Shown in pieces: positions 32,517 through 42,951 of a stretch of DNA of 64,000 nt. The notes below the pieces were generated by a model. The model saw only the letters and a list, made by a program, of their open reading frames with translations, was not told the DNA's origin and did not search any database. The position numbers and the translations under genes are program-made. Origin of the DNA: an uncultured Geobacter sp. Lineage in GTDB: Bacteria; Desulfobacterota; Desulfuromonadia; Geobacterales; CAIOGM01. Numbering within the stretch: the first letter of the stretch is position 1; each line of letters starts with the position of its first letter. The stretch lies in contig CAIUWK010000011.1 in NCBI GenBank assembly GCA_903902855.1, forward strand, positions 1 to 64,000, in the 5' to 3' direction.

Positions 32517-33921
32517 TCCCCTTCAGATGCGTCAGAGCCTCATCCACGGCTCGATGGGCTGCGGCCACACAGTCGTTGAGTCCGATCCCCCGGTAGGAGT
32601 TGCCGGTGAGGATGAGACCGGGAAAAGTTGCGCATCCTTCGGCCAAGGCCGCCAGTCGCTTGGCGTGGCCCACGGTATACTGAGGGATCGCCTGCTCGTG
32701 CCGATAGAGCTGGACAAAGGAGGGGGCCGCCTCGATCCCCATGATGCTCTTCAGGTCGACCCGAACCCGCTTCACGACCTCCTCGTCGGTCAGCTTGATG
32801 TATTCCGGAAAACAGGCTCCCCCCATCATGCTCCTCAGCAGAACCTTGCCGGCAGGGGCCCGGTTCTCGAAGATGCTGGAATCCCAGAGGGTTCCCAGGG
32901 TGTTGCGCCCCTCCTCTTTGGGGATGAGGTAGCCGAAGCCGTCCAGATTCAGGGCAATCCGTTCCCGTTCATAGCCGAAGCAGATAACCGTCATGGAGGA
33001 GTAGGGAATCCGGCCGAGAAGGGTGCTGATCTCCGGCGACAGAGGGGCCAGCATCCCCGCGGTCGCATGGGCCGGTGCCGCGGAGATCACCAGGTCGGCA
33101 TCCAGTTCCCCCTGTTCCGTGACCACGCGGTAGGGGACGGACTTCCCCTTTCTCACCTCCAGCACCTGCGTGCCGCTGATCAGTTCGACCCCCTCCAGCC
33201 GTCGGATCATGATCTCGGTGAGGGTCTGGCTCCCCTCCCGGAAGGAGGTGAGGACTCCGCCGGGGCCGGCGGCTGATGAAACGACCTTCCCTGCGGCCTG
33301 TTCCCGTTTCTTCTTTTTCGCCAGGGCGAGCATTGCCCTGATGAGTCCGCCGTACTCCCGCTCCAGTTCGGCGATGCGGGGGAAGCAGGAGTTCAACGAC
33401 ATGGTCTCCGGGTTGCCGGCAAAGATGCCGGAGACCATGGGGGCAATGAGTTTTGCCAGAGCCTCGTCCCCCAGACGGCGTCGGCCGAAGGCGGCCAGGG
33501 TCTCATCTTCGGTGCCGCTGTATTTGGGGATGAACGGCTCCATGGCCAGGCGGAGTTTCCCCGGCCAGGAGATGAGGTGGCTCTTGAGAAAGGAAGGTCC
33601 GTTTTCCGGCAGCCGGTTGAGGATGCCGCCGGAGTAGATGAACCGTTTGCGGGCGTTGTCGTTGCTTCGAAGCAGCTGGTCCGATGCCCCCAGTTCCCGG
33701 CAGAGATCCAGGGTTTGGGGTTTGCTGTCCAGGAAACCGTTGGGTCCCCATTCGCAGAGATACCCATCCGTCTTGATACTCTTGATCTTGCCGCCAAAGA
33801 GCGGCTCCTTTTCCACCAGAGTCAAGGCCAGGTCGATCCCTTCCCGTTCCGCCCGGCTTTTCAGCAGCCAGGCCGTGGCGAGTCCCGAGATTCCTCCGCC
33901 GATTATAACTGCGCGTTTCAT
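32506..33921 (-). CDS. hemG: Protoporphyrinogen oxidase (FAD-dependent, HemG/HemY type)
   Basis: MKRAVIIGGGISGLATAWLL ... GPNGFLDSKPQTLDLCRELG ... VGNPETMSLNSCFPRIAELE-like. Confidence 0.93.
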   Translation of the reverse strand: MKRAVIIGGGISGLATAWLLKSRAEREGIDLALTLVEKEPLFGGKIKSIKTDGYLCEWGPNGFLDSKPQTLDLCRELGASDQLLRSNDNARKRFIYSGGILNRLPENGPSFLKSHLISWPGKLRLAMEPFIPKYSGTEDETLAAFGRRRLGDEALAKLIAPMVSGIFAGNPETMSLNSCFPRIAELEREYGGLIRAMLALAKKKKREQAAGKVVSSAAGPGGVLTSFREGSQTLTEIMIRRLEGVELISGTQVLEVRKGKSVPYRVVTEQGELDADLVISAAPAHATAGMLAPLSPEISTLLGRIPYSSMTVICFGYERERIALNLDGFGYLIPKEEGRNTLGTLWDSSIFENRAPAGKVLLRSMMGGACFPEYIKLTDEEVVKRVRVDLKSIMGIEAAPSFVQLYRHEQAIPQYTVGHAKRLAALAEGCATFPGLILTGNSYRGIGLNDCVAAAHRAVDEALTHLKGTTA

Positions 33922-34145
33922 GACGCCTCCTTGCATGGTTCAAGTAAGCCGGGGGAGCGGGTAACGCCGCACTCCCGGAGAGCGTACTGTAAGCCCAATG
34001 ACTCTTCCCTGTCAAGAAATGGCGCCCCGCACGAGAGAAGAGGTGGCCCTGTCACTCTGGAGAAAGAGCGCCATGCATTGTTACCGTCTATGAGCTCTTG
34101 AGAATATCTTTAGTAGTTTCACGGCAGAGCTGATATAGTTGAGCG

Positions 34146-36788
34146 ATGAAAAATCTATCGAAATCATCAGGTAACGGCGGCAAACCGGCCACACCGGAGG
34201 GGAATATCGCTCCGATAGTGGGAAAAAGTCCCTTTTTTCCCATTGTCGGCATCGGCGCCTCTGCCGGCGGACTGGAGGCCCTGGAGCAGTTTTTGAGCCA
34301 TGTACCGGAAAAGAGCGGCATGGCCTTCGTGATCATCCAGCATCTGGACCCTACCCACAAGGGGATCTTGGCTGAACTGCTCCAACGGATTACCGGCATG
34401 AAGGTCTTGCAGGTGAGAGACAGGATGGAAATCATGCCTGACACGGTGTATGTCATCCCCCCTAACCGTGACATGTCAATACTTCATGGGGTACTGCATC
34501 TGTTCGAGCCGACGGAACCCCGGGGGTTACGTCTCCCCATTGATTTTTTCCTCCGTTCCCTGGCTGAAGACCGACATGAGGCGAGTATCGGCATTATCCT
34601 CTCCGGTATGGGTTCCGACGGCACCGTGGGGATGAGGGCCATCAAGGAAAAAGGGGGGGTTACGCTAGTACAGGCACCGGCCTCGGCCAAGTTCGACAGC
34701 ATGCCCCGCAGCGCCATTGATTCGGGGTTGGCTGACATCGTGGCCCCGGTGGAGGATCTGCCGGGTAAAATCATGGCCTATCTCAGACACTCCCTCATCA
34801 TCACCAAGAGCGAATCTCTTCTGGAGGAAAAGGAGCAGAGCGCCATGGAGAAGGTCCTCATCCTGCTCCGGGCCAAGACCGGCCAGGACTTCTCTCTGTA
34901 CAAGAAGAACACCGTCTACCGTCGGGTTGAGCGGCGGATGGGGCTGCACCAGATCAAGCGGATTGCCGGATACGTTCGCTATCTTCAGAAAAATACTCAG
35001 GAGGTGGAACTCCTCTTCAAGGAGCTCCTGATCGGGGTCACCAACTTCTTTCGTGATGCGTCGGCCTGGGAGCAGCTGCAGCAAGAGGCCATCCCGTCTC
35101 TTTTGGCGTTACGCCCCTTCGGCGGGATGCTGCGGGCCTGGTCCGTGGGGTGCTCCACCGGGGAGGAGGCCTATTCACTGGCCATGGCCTTCAAGGAGGC
35201 GGTGGAGCAGGTTGCGTCACCGGTGAACTATACCTTGCAGATCTTCGCCACCGACCTGGACCGGGATGCCATCGACAAGGCCCGCCAGGGGTTTTATCCG
35301 GTTAACATCACCGCCAACGTGACACCCCAGCGGTTGTCCCGTTTTTTCATACAAGACGGCACCGGCTACCGGGTCTGTAAGGAAGTTCGCGAGATGGTGA
35401 CCTTTGCCTCCCAAAATGTCATCATGGACCCCCCCTTTACCCGGCTGGATATCCTTGTCTGCCGCAATCTGCTCATTTATCTGACTCCGGAACTGCAGAA
35501 AAAACTCCTGCCACTCTTTCACTACACTCTGAAACCTGGAGGGCTGCTGTTTCTAGGGAGCGCGGAGACTCTGGGCACCTTTACCGAGCTGTTTGCTCCG
35601 CTGAGTATCAAGGCAAGAATCTTCCGGCGACGAGAATCTCTCCTCCTGGAGTCTGCGGTGACCTTCCCCCCCTCCTTTGTCCCCTCCATCCAAGACGTTT
35701 CCAAGGAGTTGCCCATGGCTCAACCATCAGTCAATCTCCAGACGCTGGCAGATCAGGTGCTGCTGCAGCAGTTTTCCCCCCCGGCGGTGCTGGTCAATAG
35801 TACCGGTGATATTCTCTATATCAGCGGCAGGACGGGGAAATATCTGGAGCCGGCGGCAGGAAAAGCCAACTGGAATATCTTCGCCATGGCTCGCAACGGA
35901 CTTCGTCTGGAGCTGGGAAGCGCCTTTCAGAAGGCGCTGAGACATCAGGAGGCGATCACTGTCAAGGGGGGGACGGTGGAGGTGGACGGCGGTACCAGGA
36001 TGGTTGACCTCACGCTCCAGGCGCTCACCGAGCCGGAGCCCCTGCGGGGGATGGTGATGATCGTCTTTATCGAAATGGAGTCCAAACCGGTACGGAAAGC
36101 TTCAGGTCGCGGCAAATCCTTGCCAGCGGGAACGCCCCGGGCGCTGGAAATGGAGCAGGAACTGCAGCATCTCCATGAAGCGCTCCAGACCACACGGGAA
36201 GAGATGCAGTCCTCCCAGGAAGAGCTCAAATCCACCAATGAGGAGTTGCAATCCACCAACGAAGAGTTGCAGTCCACCAACGAGGAGCTGACCACCTCCC
36301 GGGAAGAGATGCAGTCTCTCAATGAGGAGTTGCAGACGGTGAATGCGGAGCAACAGTCCAAAATGGATGAGTTGTCGTGGCTGAACAACGATATGAGAAA
36401 TCTGCTCAACAGCACGGAGATAGTGACCGTCTTTCTGGACAATGACCTTCATGTCCGGCGCTTCACCACCGGGGCGAACCAGCTCTTCAAACTTCTTCCC
36501 GGGGATGTGGGGCGGCCGTTGTCCGATATCACCAGCAATTTGCTCTATCCCGAGATGTCCGACGTCGCACAGGAGGTGCTGCGCACGCTGCTCTTTTCGG
36601 AAAAGCAGATCAATGCCACCGACGGACGCTGGTTTTCCGTGCGCATCATGCCCTATCGCACCATGGCGAATGTCATTGACGGCGTGGTCATCACCTTTGC
36701 GGACATTACCGTGGCCAAGAGCCTGGAGGCGACATTGCGTGAGGAGAATGCGAGACTCAGGGGGCTGCTGGAATCGAGAGTGGTGTGA
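34146..36788 (+). CDS. CheB methylesterase - CheR methyltransferase - coiled coil - PAS fusion protein
   Basis: CheB IVGIGASAGGLEALEQFL; CheR GVTNFFRDASAWEQL, WSVGCSTGEEAYSLAM; heptad coiled coil; PAS; ORF ends without HisKA/HATPase. Confidence 0.93.
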   Translation: MKNLSKSSGNGGKPATPEGNIAPIVGKSPFFPIVGIGASAGGLEALEQFLSHVPEKSGMAFVIIQHLDPTHKGILAELLQRITGMKVLQVRDRMEIMPDTVYVIPPNRDMSILHGVLHLFEPTEPRGLRLPIDFFLRSLAEDRHEASIGIILSGMGSDGTVGMRAIKEKGGVTLVQAPASAKFDSMPRSAIDSGLADIVAPVEDLPGKIMAYLRHSLIITKSESLLEEKEQSAMEKVLILLRAKTGQDFSLYKKNTVYRRVERRMGLHQIKRIAGYVRYLQKNTQEVELLFKELLIGVTNFFRDASAWEQLQQEAIPSLLALRPFGGMLRAWSVGCSTGEEAYSLAMAFKEAVEQVASPVNYTLQIFATDLDRDAIDKARQGFYPVNITANVTPQRLSRFFIQDGTGYRVCKEVREMVTFASQNVIMDPPFTRLDILVCRNLLIYLTPELQKKLLPLFHYTLKPGGLLFLGSAETLGTFTELFAPLSIKARIFRRRESLLLESAVTFPPSFVPSIQDVSKELPMAQPSVNLQTLADQVLLQQFSPPAVLVNSTGDILYISGRTGKYLEPAAGKANWNIFAMARNGLRLELGSAFQKALRHQEAITVKGGTVEVDGGTRMVDLTLQALTEPEPLRGMVMIVFIEMESKPVRKASGRGKSLPAGTPRALEMEQELQHLHEALQTTREEMQSSQEELKSTNEELQSTNEELQSTNEELTTSREEMQSLNEELQTVNAEQQSKMDELSWLNNDMRNLLNSTEIVTVFLDNDLHVRRFTTGANQLFKLLPGDVGRPLSDITSNLLYPEMSDVAQEVLRTLLFSEKQINATDGRWFSVRIMPYRTMANVIDGVVITFADITVAKSLEATLREENARLRGLLESRVV

Positions 36789-36907
36789 GGGGGGGAGGCG
36801 CATCGGCTTGAGAAACGGCTTTGCCGACGGCTCTCATCGTATCCGTCCACAAAGGTTGACACTGCGCCTCAGAGTGGTTACATTACCGGCACAACAGCAG
36901 TGAGAGG

Positions 36908-37804
36908 ATGAAGATGGCAAACCGTGACTATTATGAGCTGCTGGGCGTCAAGAAAGATGCCACGCCCGAAGAGATAAAAAAGATCTACCGGAAGCTGGCG
37001 GTGAAGTATCACCCGGACAAAAATCCGGGTGATAAGCAGTCCGAGGAGCGTTTCAAGGAGATCAGCGAGGCGTACGCCGTCCTGTGCGATCCGGAGAAGC
37101 GAAAACAGTACGATCAGTTCGGCTCCGACGGCTTTCATCAGAAATTCTCCCAGGAGGACATCTTCCGGGGGGCCGACGTAAACGACCTGTTTCGCGATAT
37201 GGGATTCGGGGGGAGCGATGTTTTTTCCCGGATCTTCGGCGGAAAAGGTGGGCGAAGCGGTTTCGGTTTCCGCCAGGGGTCCCGCAAGGGAGAAGATCTG
37301 GCCATGGAGGTGCAGATCACCCTGCGTGAGGCGGCCTTGGGGGGGGAGAAGCGGATCGGTTTCCAGAGCGGAGCGCAACGGGAGGAGCTCTCCCTGAAAA
37401 TCCCCGTCGGCATCGAGGATGGTGCCCAGCTCCGGTTGAAAGATAAGGGGAGCCCGGGAGCCGGCGGCGGTCCCAACGGAGACCTCTACCTGACCATCAG
37501 GGTTGCCAGGGATCATGAGTTCGCACGGGAAGGGGCCGACCTGGTGGTGGAGCGGCAGATACGTTTTTCTCAGGCGGTCCTGGGGACCACCCTGGATGTG
37601 CCCACACTGGATACTCCCAAGCGGATCAAGGTCCCGGCCGGAGTTCAGTCCGGCACTAAAATCAGGCTGAAAGGGTGCGGGCTTCCCCATCGGGGCGGTT
37701 CAGGGAAAGGGGATCTCTATGTAAAGATAGCGGTCATTGTTCCTGAACTGGTGACCAAAGAGCAGAAGAAGTTGCTGGAAAAACTGGCTGAGAGTGGAAT
37801 GTAG
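36908..37804 (+). CDS. DnaJ/CbpA-type J-domain chaperone without zinc finger
   Basis: [37 protein letters not shown]; DnaJ C-terminal domain; no CXXCXGXG repeats. Confidence 0.93.
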   Translation: MKMANRDYYELLGVKKDATPEEIKKIYRKLAVKYHPDKNPGDKQSEERFKEISEAYAVLCDPEKRKQYDQFGSDGFHQKFSQEDIFRGADVNDLFRDMGFGGSDVFSRIFGGKGGRSGFGFRQGSRKGEDLAMEVQITLREAALGGEKRIGFQSGAQREELSLKIPVGIEDGAQLRLKDKGSPGAGGGPNGDLYLTIRVARDHEFAREGADLVVERQIRFSQAVLGTTLDVPTLDTPKRIKVPAGVQSGTKIRLKGCGLPHRGGSGKGDLYVKIAVIVPELVTKEQKKLLEKLAESGM

Positions 37805-37893
37805 TGATAATGGTGGGAACGTAGCAGTAGTGTCCATAGCTATTCGAGAGTGAACGGCCCGCGGTAGTTGGATGACCGGTGAGGTGTGAAAAA

Positions 37894-37926
37894 AGGCGGC
37901 ATCTCCTTGACTGTTGGAGATGCCGC
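37894..37926 (-). terminator. Intrinsic terminator of pckG
   Basis: Minus strand GGCGGCATCTCC-N9-GGAGATGCCGCC-TTTTTT. Confidence 0.9.
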
Positions 37927-37958
37927 CCATTTATGTCCGACATTGCAGCTCAGAAGGA

Positions 37959-39815
37959 TTAGTCGTTGAAGCCGAACCCTTCAGCGGTGCGGTGGAACTG
38001 CTCCCAATGCTCCGGCGAGCGCCAGAGGCTGGAGATGATGAGCTGCCGCATATGGAGGAACTCCTTGGGGAGCCGATCGTAGAGCTTGATGAAGAGCTCC
38101 TCGTGGGAGACGACCTCGTCCATCCAGAGATCCCGATCCACGGAGGTTAGGTCGGAGAATTTCTCCGGCGTGATGCTTTCCAGTCCTTCCCAATCCAGGT
38201 CCTCGTACCGGGGCATCCATCCCAGAGGGGACTCGATGGCGGCGGCATGGCCGTTGACGCGATCCACGACCCACTTGAGTATCCGCATGTTCTCGCCGTA
38301 ACCCGGCCACATGAACTTGCCGTTGTCGTCCTTGCGGAACCAGTTGACGCTGAAGATGCGGGGGGGTTTAGGGGTATTGCGCCCCACCTGGAGCCAATGT
38401 GAGAAGTAATCCCCCACATGATACCCGGTGAAGGGGAGCATGGCGAAGGGGTCGCGCCGAACGTTCCCCACTGCGCCCACGGCGGCGGCGGTGGTCTCGG
38501 AGCCCATGGTGGCGGCAAGATAGACCCCGAAGTTCCAGTTGAATGCTTGGTACACGAGGGGGATGACCTTGTTGCGCCGACCGCCGAAGATGAAGGCGCT
38601 CATGGGGACCCCTTTGGGATTTTCCCATTCCGGGTCGATGGTGGGGCACTGGGAGGCCGGGGAGGTGAAGCGTGAGTTGGGATGAGCGGCATTGCGGCCG
38701 CAATCCGGGGTCCAGGCCTTACCTTGCCAGTCGGTGAGGCTGGCCGGCTTGTCATCGGTCATCCCTTCCCACCAGACATCGCCGTCCGGGGTCAGCGCCA
38801 CGTTGGTGAAGATGGAGTTGGCGGTGCAAGAGGCCATGGCATTGGGGTTGGTCTTGTCCGAGGTACCCGGCGCCACGCCGAAGAAGCCGTATTCCGGGTT
38901 GATGGCGTAGAGCTGGCCGTCGGGTCCCGGTTTGATCCAAGCAATGTCGTCCCCCACGGTGTAGATCTTCCACCCCTTCTTGTCGAAGGATTCGGGCGGT
39001 ACCAGCATGGCCAGGTTGGTCTTGCCGCAGGCGCTGGGGAAGGCGGCGCCCAGATAGGTCTTCTCCCCTTCCGGGGACTCGATCCCCAGGATCAGCATAT
39101 GCTCGGCCAGCCACCCCTCATCCTTGGCGATCTTGGAGGCGATGCGCAGTGCCAGACATTTTTTGCCCAGGAGGGCGTTCCCGCCGTAACCGCTGCCGTA
39201 GGACCAGATGGAGCGCTCTTCGGGGAAATGGACGATGTATTTTTCCTTGTTGCAGGGCCAGGCAACATCCTGCTGGCCCGGTTGCAAGGGGGCGCCCACG
39301 GAGTGGAGGCAGGGGACGTATTCACCGTCACCCAGGATGTCAACGACTGCCTTACCCATGCGGGTCATGATCTTCATGTTGACGACCACGTAGGGAGAAT
39401 CGGAGATTTCCACGCCGATCTTGGCGATGGGGGAGCCCAGCGGCCCCATGCTGAAGGGGATGACGTACATGGTGCGACCCTTCATGCAACCCTGGAACAG
39501 TCCATTGAGAATTTCTTTCATCTCTTTGGGATTCATCCAGTTGTTGGTGGGGCCGGCGTCATCCTTGGCGAGGCTGCAGATGAAGGTTCGATCCTCTACG
39601 CGGGCTACGTCGCCCGGATCGGACCAGGCCAGGTAGCTGTTGGGGCGTTTTTCCTGGCTGAGTTTCTGGAAGGTTCCCCCTTTGACCATCAGTTCGCAGA
39701 GTGTGTCGTACTCCTCCTGGGAGCCGTCACACCAGTGAATGTTGTCCGGTTCGCACAGTTCCGCGACTTCCGCCACCCATTTCTTCAGTTGATCGTTCTT
39801 GACTTCGTAACCCAT
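37959..39815 (-). CDS. pckG: Phosphoenolpyruvate carboxykinase (GTP)
   Basis: [45 protein letters not shown]; 618 aa GTP-type PEPCK. Confidence 0.97.
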   Translation of the reverse strand: MGYEVKNDQLKKWVAEVAELCEPDNIHWCDGSQEEYDTLCELMVKGGTFQKLSQEKRPNSYLAWSDPGDVARVEDRTFICSLAKDDAGPTNNWMNPKEMKEILNGLFQGCMKGRTMYVIPFSMGPLGSPIAKIGVEISDSPYVVVNMKIMTRMGKAVVDILGDGEYVPCLHSVGAPLQPGQQDVAWPCNKEKYIVHFPEERSIWSYGSGYGGNALLGKKCLALRIASKIAKDEGWLAEHMLILGIESPEGEKTYLGAAFPSACGKTNLAMLVPPESFDKKGWKIYTVGDDIAWIKPGPDGQLYAINPEYGFFGVAPGTSDKTNPNAMASCTANSIFTNVALTPDGDVWWEGMTDDKPASLTDWQGKAWTPDCGRNAAHPNSRFTSPASQCPTIDPEWENPKGVPMSAFIFGGRRNKVIPLVYQAFNWNFGVYLAATMGSETTAAAVGAVGNVRRDPFAMLPFTGYHVGDYFSHWLQVGRNTPKPPRIFSVNWFRKDDNGKFMWPGYGENMRILKWVVDRVNGHAAAIESPLGWMPRYEDLDWEGLESITPEKFSDLTSVDRDLWMDEVVSHEELFIKLYDRLPKEFLHMRQLIISSLWRSPEHWEQFHRTAEGFGFND

Positions 39816-39873
39816 AGCTGTTGTGTCCCCTTTCAGATGTGTTTGTTAACACCATTGCCAGACTACACTCCAT

Positions 39874-39910
39874 CCTGCCGTATCTGCAATCCCTGCCGTA
39901 GTAACGGCAG
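39874..39910. promoter_or_regulatory. Candidate operator with three CTGCCGT half-sites
   Basis: CCTGCCGTA at 39874-39882 and 39892-39900 (18 bp apart), plus inverted ACGGCAG at 39904-39910. Confidence 0.5.
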
Positions 39911-39937
39911 TCGCCCGGATCCGTGATACCCTTCGAT

Positions 39938-39966
39938 TTGACAGCGCGTCGGTAACCTGCTATATC
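39938..39966 (+). promoter_or_regulatory. Putative sigma70 promoter of rubredoxin
   Basis: TTGACA-N17-TATATC. Confidence 0.65.
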
Positions 39967-40035
39967 TCTTTTTCACATCAACCGGGCCGGCAGTAAGCCC
40001 CCGGTGATCGAATCCCCCAGAAAAGGAGAAAATTC

Positions 40036-40194
40036 ATGGAACGCTGGATCTGTACTATCTGTCAGTATGTCTATGACCCCGAAACAGGCGACCCCGATAA
40101 CAATGTCCCGGCCGGTACCTCTTTTGAAGAGATCCCCGATGGGTGGGTCTGTCCCCTCTGCGGGGCCGGCAAAGAGGTCTTTGAGCAGGCCTGA
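40036..40194 (+). CDS. Rubredoxin (absent from the supplied ORF track)
   Basis: Manual translation [52 protein letters not shown]; two CxxC pairs; AGGAG upstream. Confidence 0.96.
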   Translation: MERWICTICQYVYDPETGDPDNNVPAGTSFEEIPDGWVCPLCGAGKEVFEQA

Positions 40195-40216
40195 CCCGAG
40201 CAGAGTGAAAACAATG

Positions 40217-40250
40217 AAACCTGCATCTCTACTGAGGTGCAGGTTTTATT
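40217..40250. terminator. Bidirectional terminator between rubredoxin and the zinc-ribbon gene
   Basis: AAACCTGCA-N12-TGCAGGTTTT; the zinc-ribbon stop codon lies in the loop. Confidence 0.7.
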
Positions 40251-40402
40251 ATGTCGATCTCCATGTTGTCGTTGACCATCTTGACTCGCCAGACCAGACC
40301 GCAGACGCCGCACTCCTTCACGGGGCACTCTTCCGAGCTGAAGCCTTCGGAGTGCGTGTCGATCTCCACCGATTCCCTGTTACCACAGTTGGGACATTTC
40401 AT
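40229..40402 (-). CDS. Small zinc-ribbon protein
   Basis: MKCPNCGNRESVEIDTHSEGFSSEECPVKECGVCGLVWRVKMVNDNMEIDIIKPAPQ; RBS supports the internal start. Confidence 0.6.
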   Translation of the reverse strand: MKCPNCGNRESVEIDTHSEGFSSEECPVKECGVCGLVWRVKMVNDNMEIDIIKPAPQ

Positions 40403-40433
40403 CTCTTTTCTCCTTTCTCGCCCTTTGTCGGGA

Positions 40434-41504
40434 TCAGACTCCCGGCAGCAGTTCGTCAATCACCGACATGAATTTGTTCAGGTCATCCAGTTGCAGGTCC
40501 CCCATATGGGCGATGCGGAATGTTTCCCCCTTCAGTTTACCGTAGCCGTCATCAAAGGCGTAGCCGCGCTCTCCAAGGGCACCCTTCAGCTTTTTCAGGT
40601 CGATCCCCCGATTGTTGGCGACACAGGTAAGCGTTAGGGAGCGGTACGGTTCGGCCACGAAAAAATCGAAGCCACGCTCCTGCACCCACCCCCGGACAGA
40701 GGCTGCCAGTTCCCGGTGACGGCACCACCGTTGTTCCAGTCCCTCGGCGAAGATTCTTTCCAGCTGTTTGGCCAGGGCGTAGATCAGGGAGATGCAGGGG
40801 GTGGAGGGGGTATTATCTTTGTCGTCATTGGCGGCGAATTCAAGGAAATCAAAGTAGTAACCCCGCCCTTCCACGCACTTCGCCCGTTCCAGGGAGCGCT
40901 CCGAAGCGCTGAAAACCGCCAGACCAGGGGGGAGGGCAAAGGCCTTCTGCACGCCGAAGATGCAGACATCGATCCCCAGTTCGTCCACCGGGACCGGGAG
41001 GGCGCTCATGGAGGAGACGGTGTCGACGATGGAAATCACGTCAGGATAGCGTTCGGCCACCGCCATGATCTCCCGAAGGGGGGACATGACACCGGTGGAG
41101 GTCTCGTTGTGGATGAGGGTAAAGGAGTCGTAACGACCGGTGGCCAATGCCTGCTCCACCATCTCGGGGGTAATGGGTTGGCCCCAAGGAACCTTGACGG
41201 CATCCGCCTCCTTGCCGCAGCGTCGGGTCACGTCATGCCACTTGTCGGAAAAGGCGCCGTTGCAGAAATTGACGCAGCGTCCCTGTACCAGATTGCGAAC
41301 CGCCCCTTCCATCACTCCGAAGGCACTGGAGGTGGCGAGGAATACCCGGTTATCTGTTGCCATCACCTGTTTCAGGCCGGAGGTGACCGACCCGTGAAGC
41401 CGGGCATACTCGGGCATCCTGTGCCCGATCATGGGGGTTGCCATGGCCTGAAGGATCTCGGGGTCAATCTCTACGGGGCCGGGGATGAATAGTTTTTTAT
41501 GCAC
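40434..41504 (-). CDS. Class V PLP-dependent aminotransferase (alanine-glyoxylate/serine-pyruvate type)
   Basis: KKLFIPGPVEIDPEILQAMATPMIGHR ... DTVSSMSALPVPVDELGIDVCIFGVQKAFALPPGL. Confidence 0.9.
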   Translation of the reverse strand: MHKKLFIPGPVEIDPEILQAMATPMIGHRMPEYARLHGSVTSGLKQVMATDNRVFLATSSAFGVMEGAVRNLVQGRCVNFCNGAFSDKWHDVTRRCGKEADAVKVPWGQPITPEMVEQALATGRYDSFTLIHNETSTGVMSPLREIMAVAERYPDVISIVDTVSSMSALPVPVDELGIDVCIFGVQKAFALPPGLAVFSASERSLERAKCVEGRGYYFDFLEFAANDDKDNTPSTPCISLIYALAKQLERIFAEGLEQRWCRHRELAASVRGWVQERGFDFFVAEPYRSLTLTCVANNRGIDLKKLKGALGERGYAFDDGYGKLKGETFRIAHMGDLQLDDLNKFMSVIDELLPGV

Positions 41505-41720
41505 GGAGTATGATTCCTGTTTTTCGTATACAATTTCATGTGAAGTTTAGCGATACTAACAAAGAGCCTGTCACTTGTCAAGCGAGGAAACATCCTTTCC
41601 TCAAGAAAGAAAGGGTGTTGCGCGAGGTTGCCGCAAGGGGGCGCAACCGGTGATCTGTCATCTGTTAAGTATGACTATCATCGTCTCCTCAGGGTTCTCT
41701 TCTTTGGCCGGTTCAGCCGA

Positions 41721-41730
41721 GGGGGGGGGG
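41721..41730. repeat. G10 homopolymer in the intergenic region upstream of the RND operon
   Basis: CCGA-GGGGGGGGGG-ACGGG. Confidence 0.9.
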
Positions 41731-41832
41731 ACGGGAGAGTATGAATTGATAATCATGACCGTTTCAGGTAAAGTTCATCCTCCCTCCCCGGTTACGTGAC
41801 CCCCACCGCCTCTTTAAAGGATGAAGTGAACC

Positions 41833-42951
41833 ATGAAGCTATCTGTAATAGTTCAAGTATCTGCCCTTGCGTTCCTCTTGTGCACCGCGTGCACGGGGAA
41901 AAAGGAAACTGTCAAGGCTAAACCCCCCGTGCCGGTAAAGGTCATCCGGGCGGTACAAAAGGATGTTCCTATCCGGATTAAGACCATCGGCACCATCGAA
42001 CCGTTCACCACCGTTGCCATCAAGTCACAGGTGAGCGGCCAGATCGCCCGGCTCCATTTTGCCGAAGGGAGTGACGTGATAACAGGGGCGTTGCTCATCA
42101 GCATCGATCCGGAACCGTTCCTGGCGACGCTGAAGCAATACGAGGCCGCCCTGGCCAAGGATCAGGCCCAGGCACTATTCGCCCGTGAACAGGCGGAGCG
42201 CTATGCGGGGCTGCTCAAGGAGGGGATCGTCACCCATGACCAGTACGACCTGCTCCGATCAAATGCCGATTCGTTGGCCGCCAACCTGGTTGCCGATCGT
42301 GCCGCCATCAAGAACGCCAAAATCCAGTTGGAGTACTGTTCCATCCGTTCACCCCTTTCCGGTCGAACGGGGACCATCGCCCTGCATGCGGGGAATCTGG
42401 TGAAGGCAAACGATCTCCCCATCGTTACCATCAACCAGATCAGCCCCATCTATGCCACATTTTCCCTCCCTGAAAAAAGACTGGCCGAACTGAAACAGGC
42501 TCTGGCCGGGGGGGAGTTGAAGCTGGAGGCCGTTATTCCCACCGAACCGGGGAGCAGCGAGGTAGGGACCATCAGTTTTCTGGATAACAGCGTGAATCCG
42601 GCCACGGGGACGATCAAACTCAAGGGGGTTTTCGCCAACAGGGGGCGTAAACTCTGGCCGGGGCAGTTTACCGACGTGGTTTTGACCCTGGCTTCGCGGC
42701 AGAATGCCGTGGTCGTCCCGACCCAGGCCATCCAGACCAGCCAGCAGGGAGAGTTTGTCTATCTGGTGAAGCCGGATAACAGGGTGGAGATGCGCCGGAT
42801 AACCTCTGCCGGGGTGGCGGGGGAGGAGACGGTCATCGGTAAGGGGGTTGCCGCAGGGGAGAGCGTGGTGGTGGACGGGCAACTCCGCCTGACCCCCGGA
42901 GCCTTGGTGACGACGAAAGAGCAGTCAACGGCTGCAGGAAAGAAGGAATGA
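41833..42951 (+). CDS. RND efflux periplasmic adaptor (MFP) lipoprotein
   Basis: Lipobox-like LLCTACTGK; GTIEPFTTVAIKSQVSGQIARLHFAEGSDV; adjacent to the RND pump. Confidence 0.95.
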   Translation: MKLSVIVQVSALAFLLCTACTGKKETVKAKPPVPVKVIRAVQKDVPIRIKTIGTIEPFTTVAIKSQVSGQIARLHFAEGSDVITGALLISIDPEPFLATLKQYEAALAKDQAQALFAREQAERYAGLLKEGIVTHDQYDLLRSNADSLAANLVADRAAIKNAKIQLEYCSIRSPLSGRTGTIALHAGNLVKANDLPIVTINQISPIYATFSLPEKRLAELKQALAGGELKLEAVIPTEPGSSEVGTISFLDNSVNPATGTIKLKGVFANRGRKLWPGQFTDVVLTLASRQNAVVVPTQAIQTSQQGEFVYLVKPDNRVEMRRITSAGVAGEETVIGKGVAAGESVVVDGQLRLTPGALVTTKEQSTAAGKKE

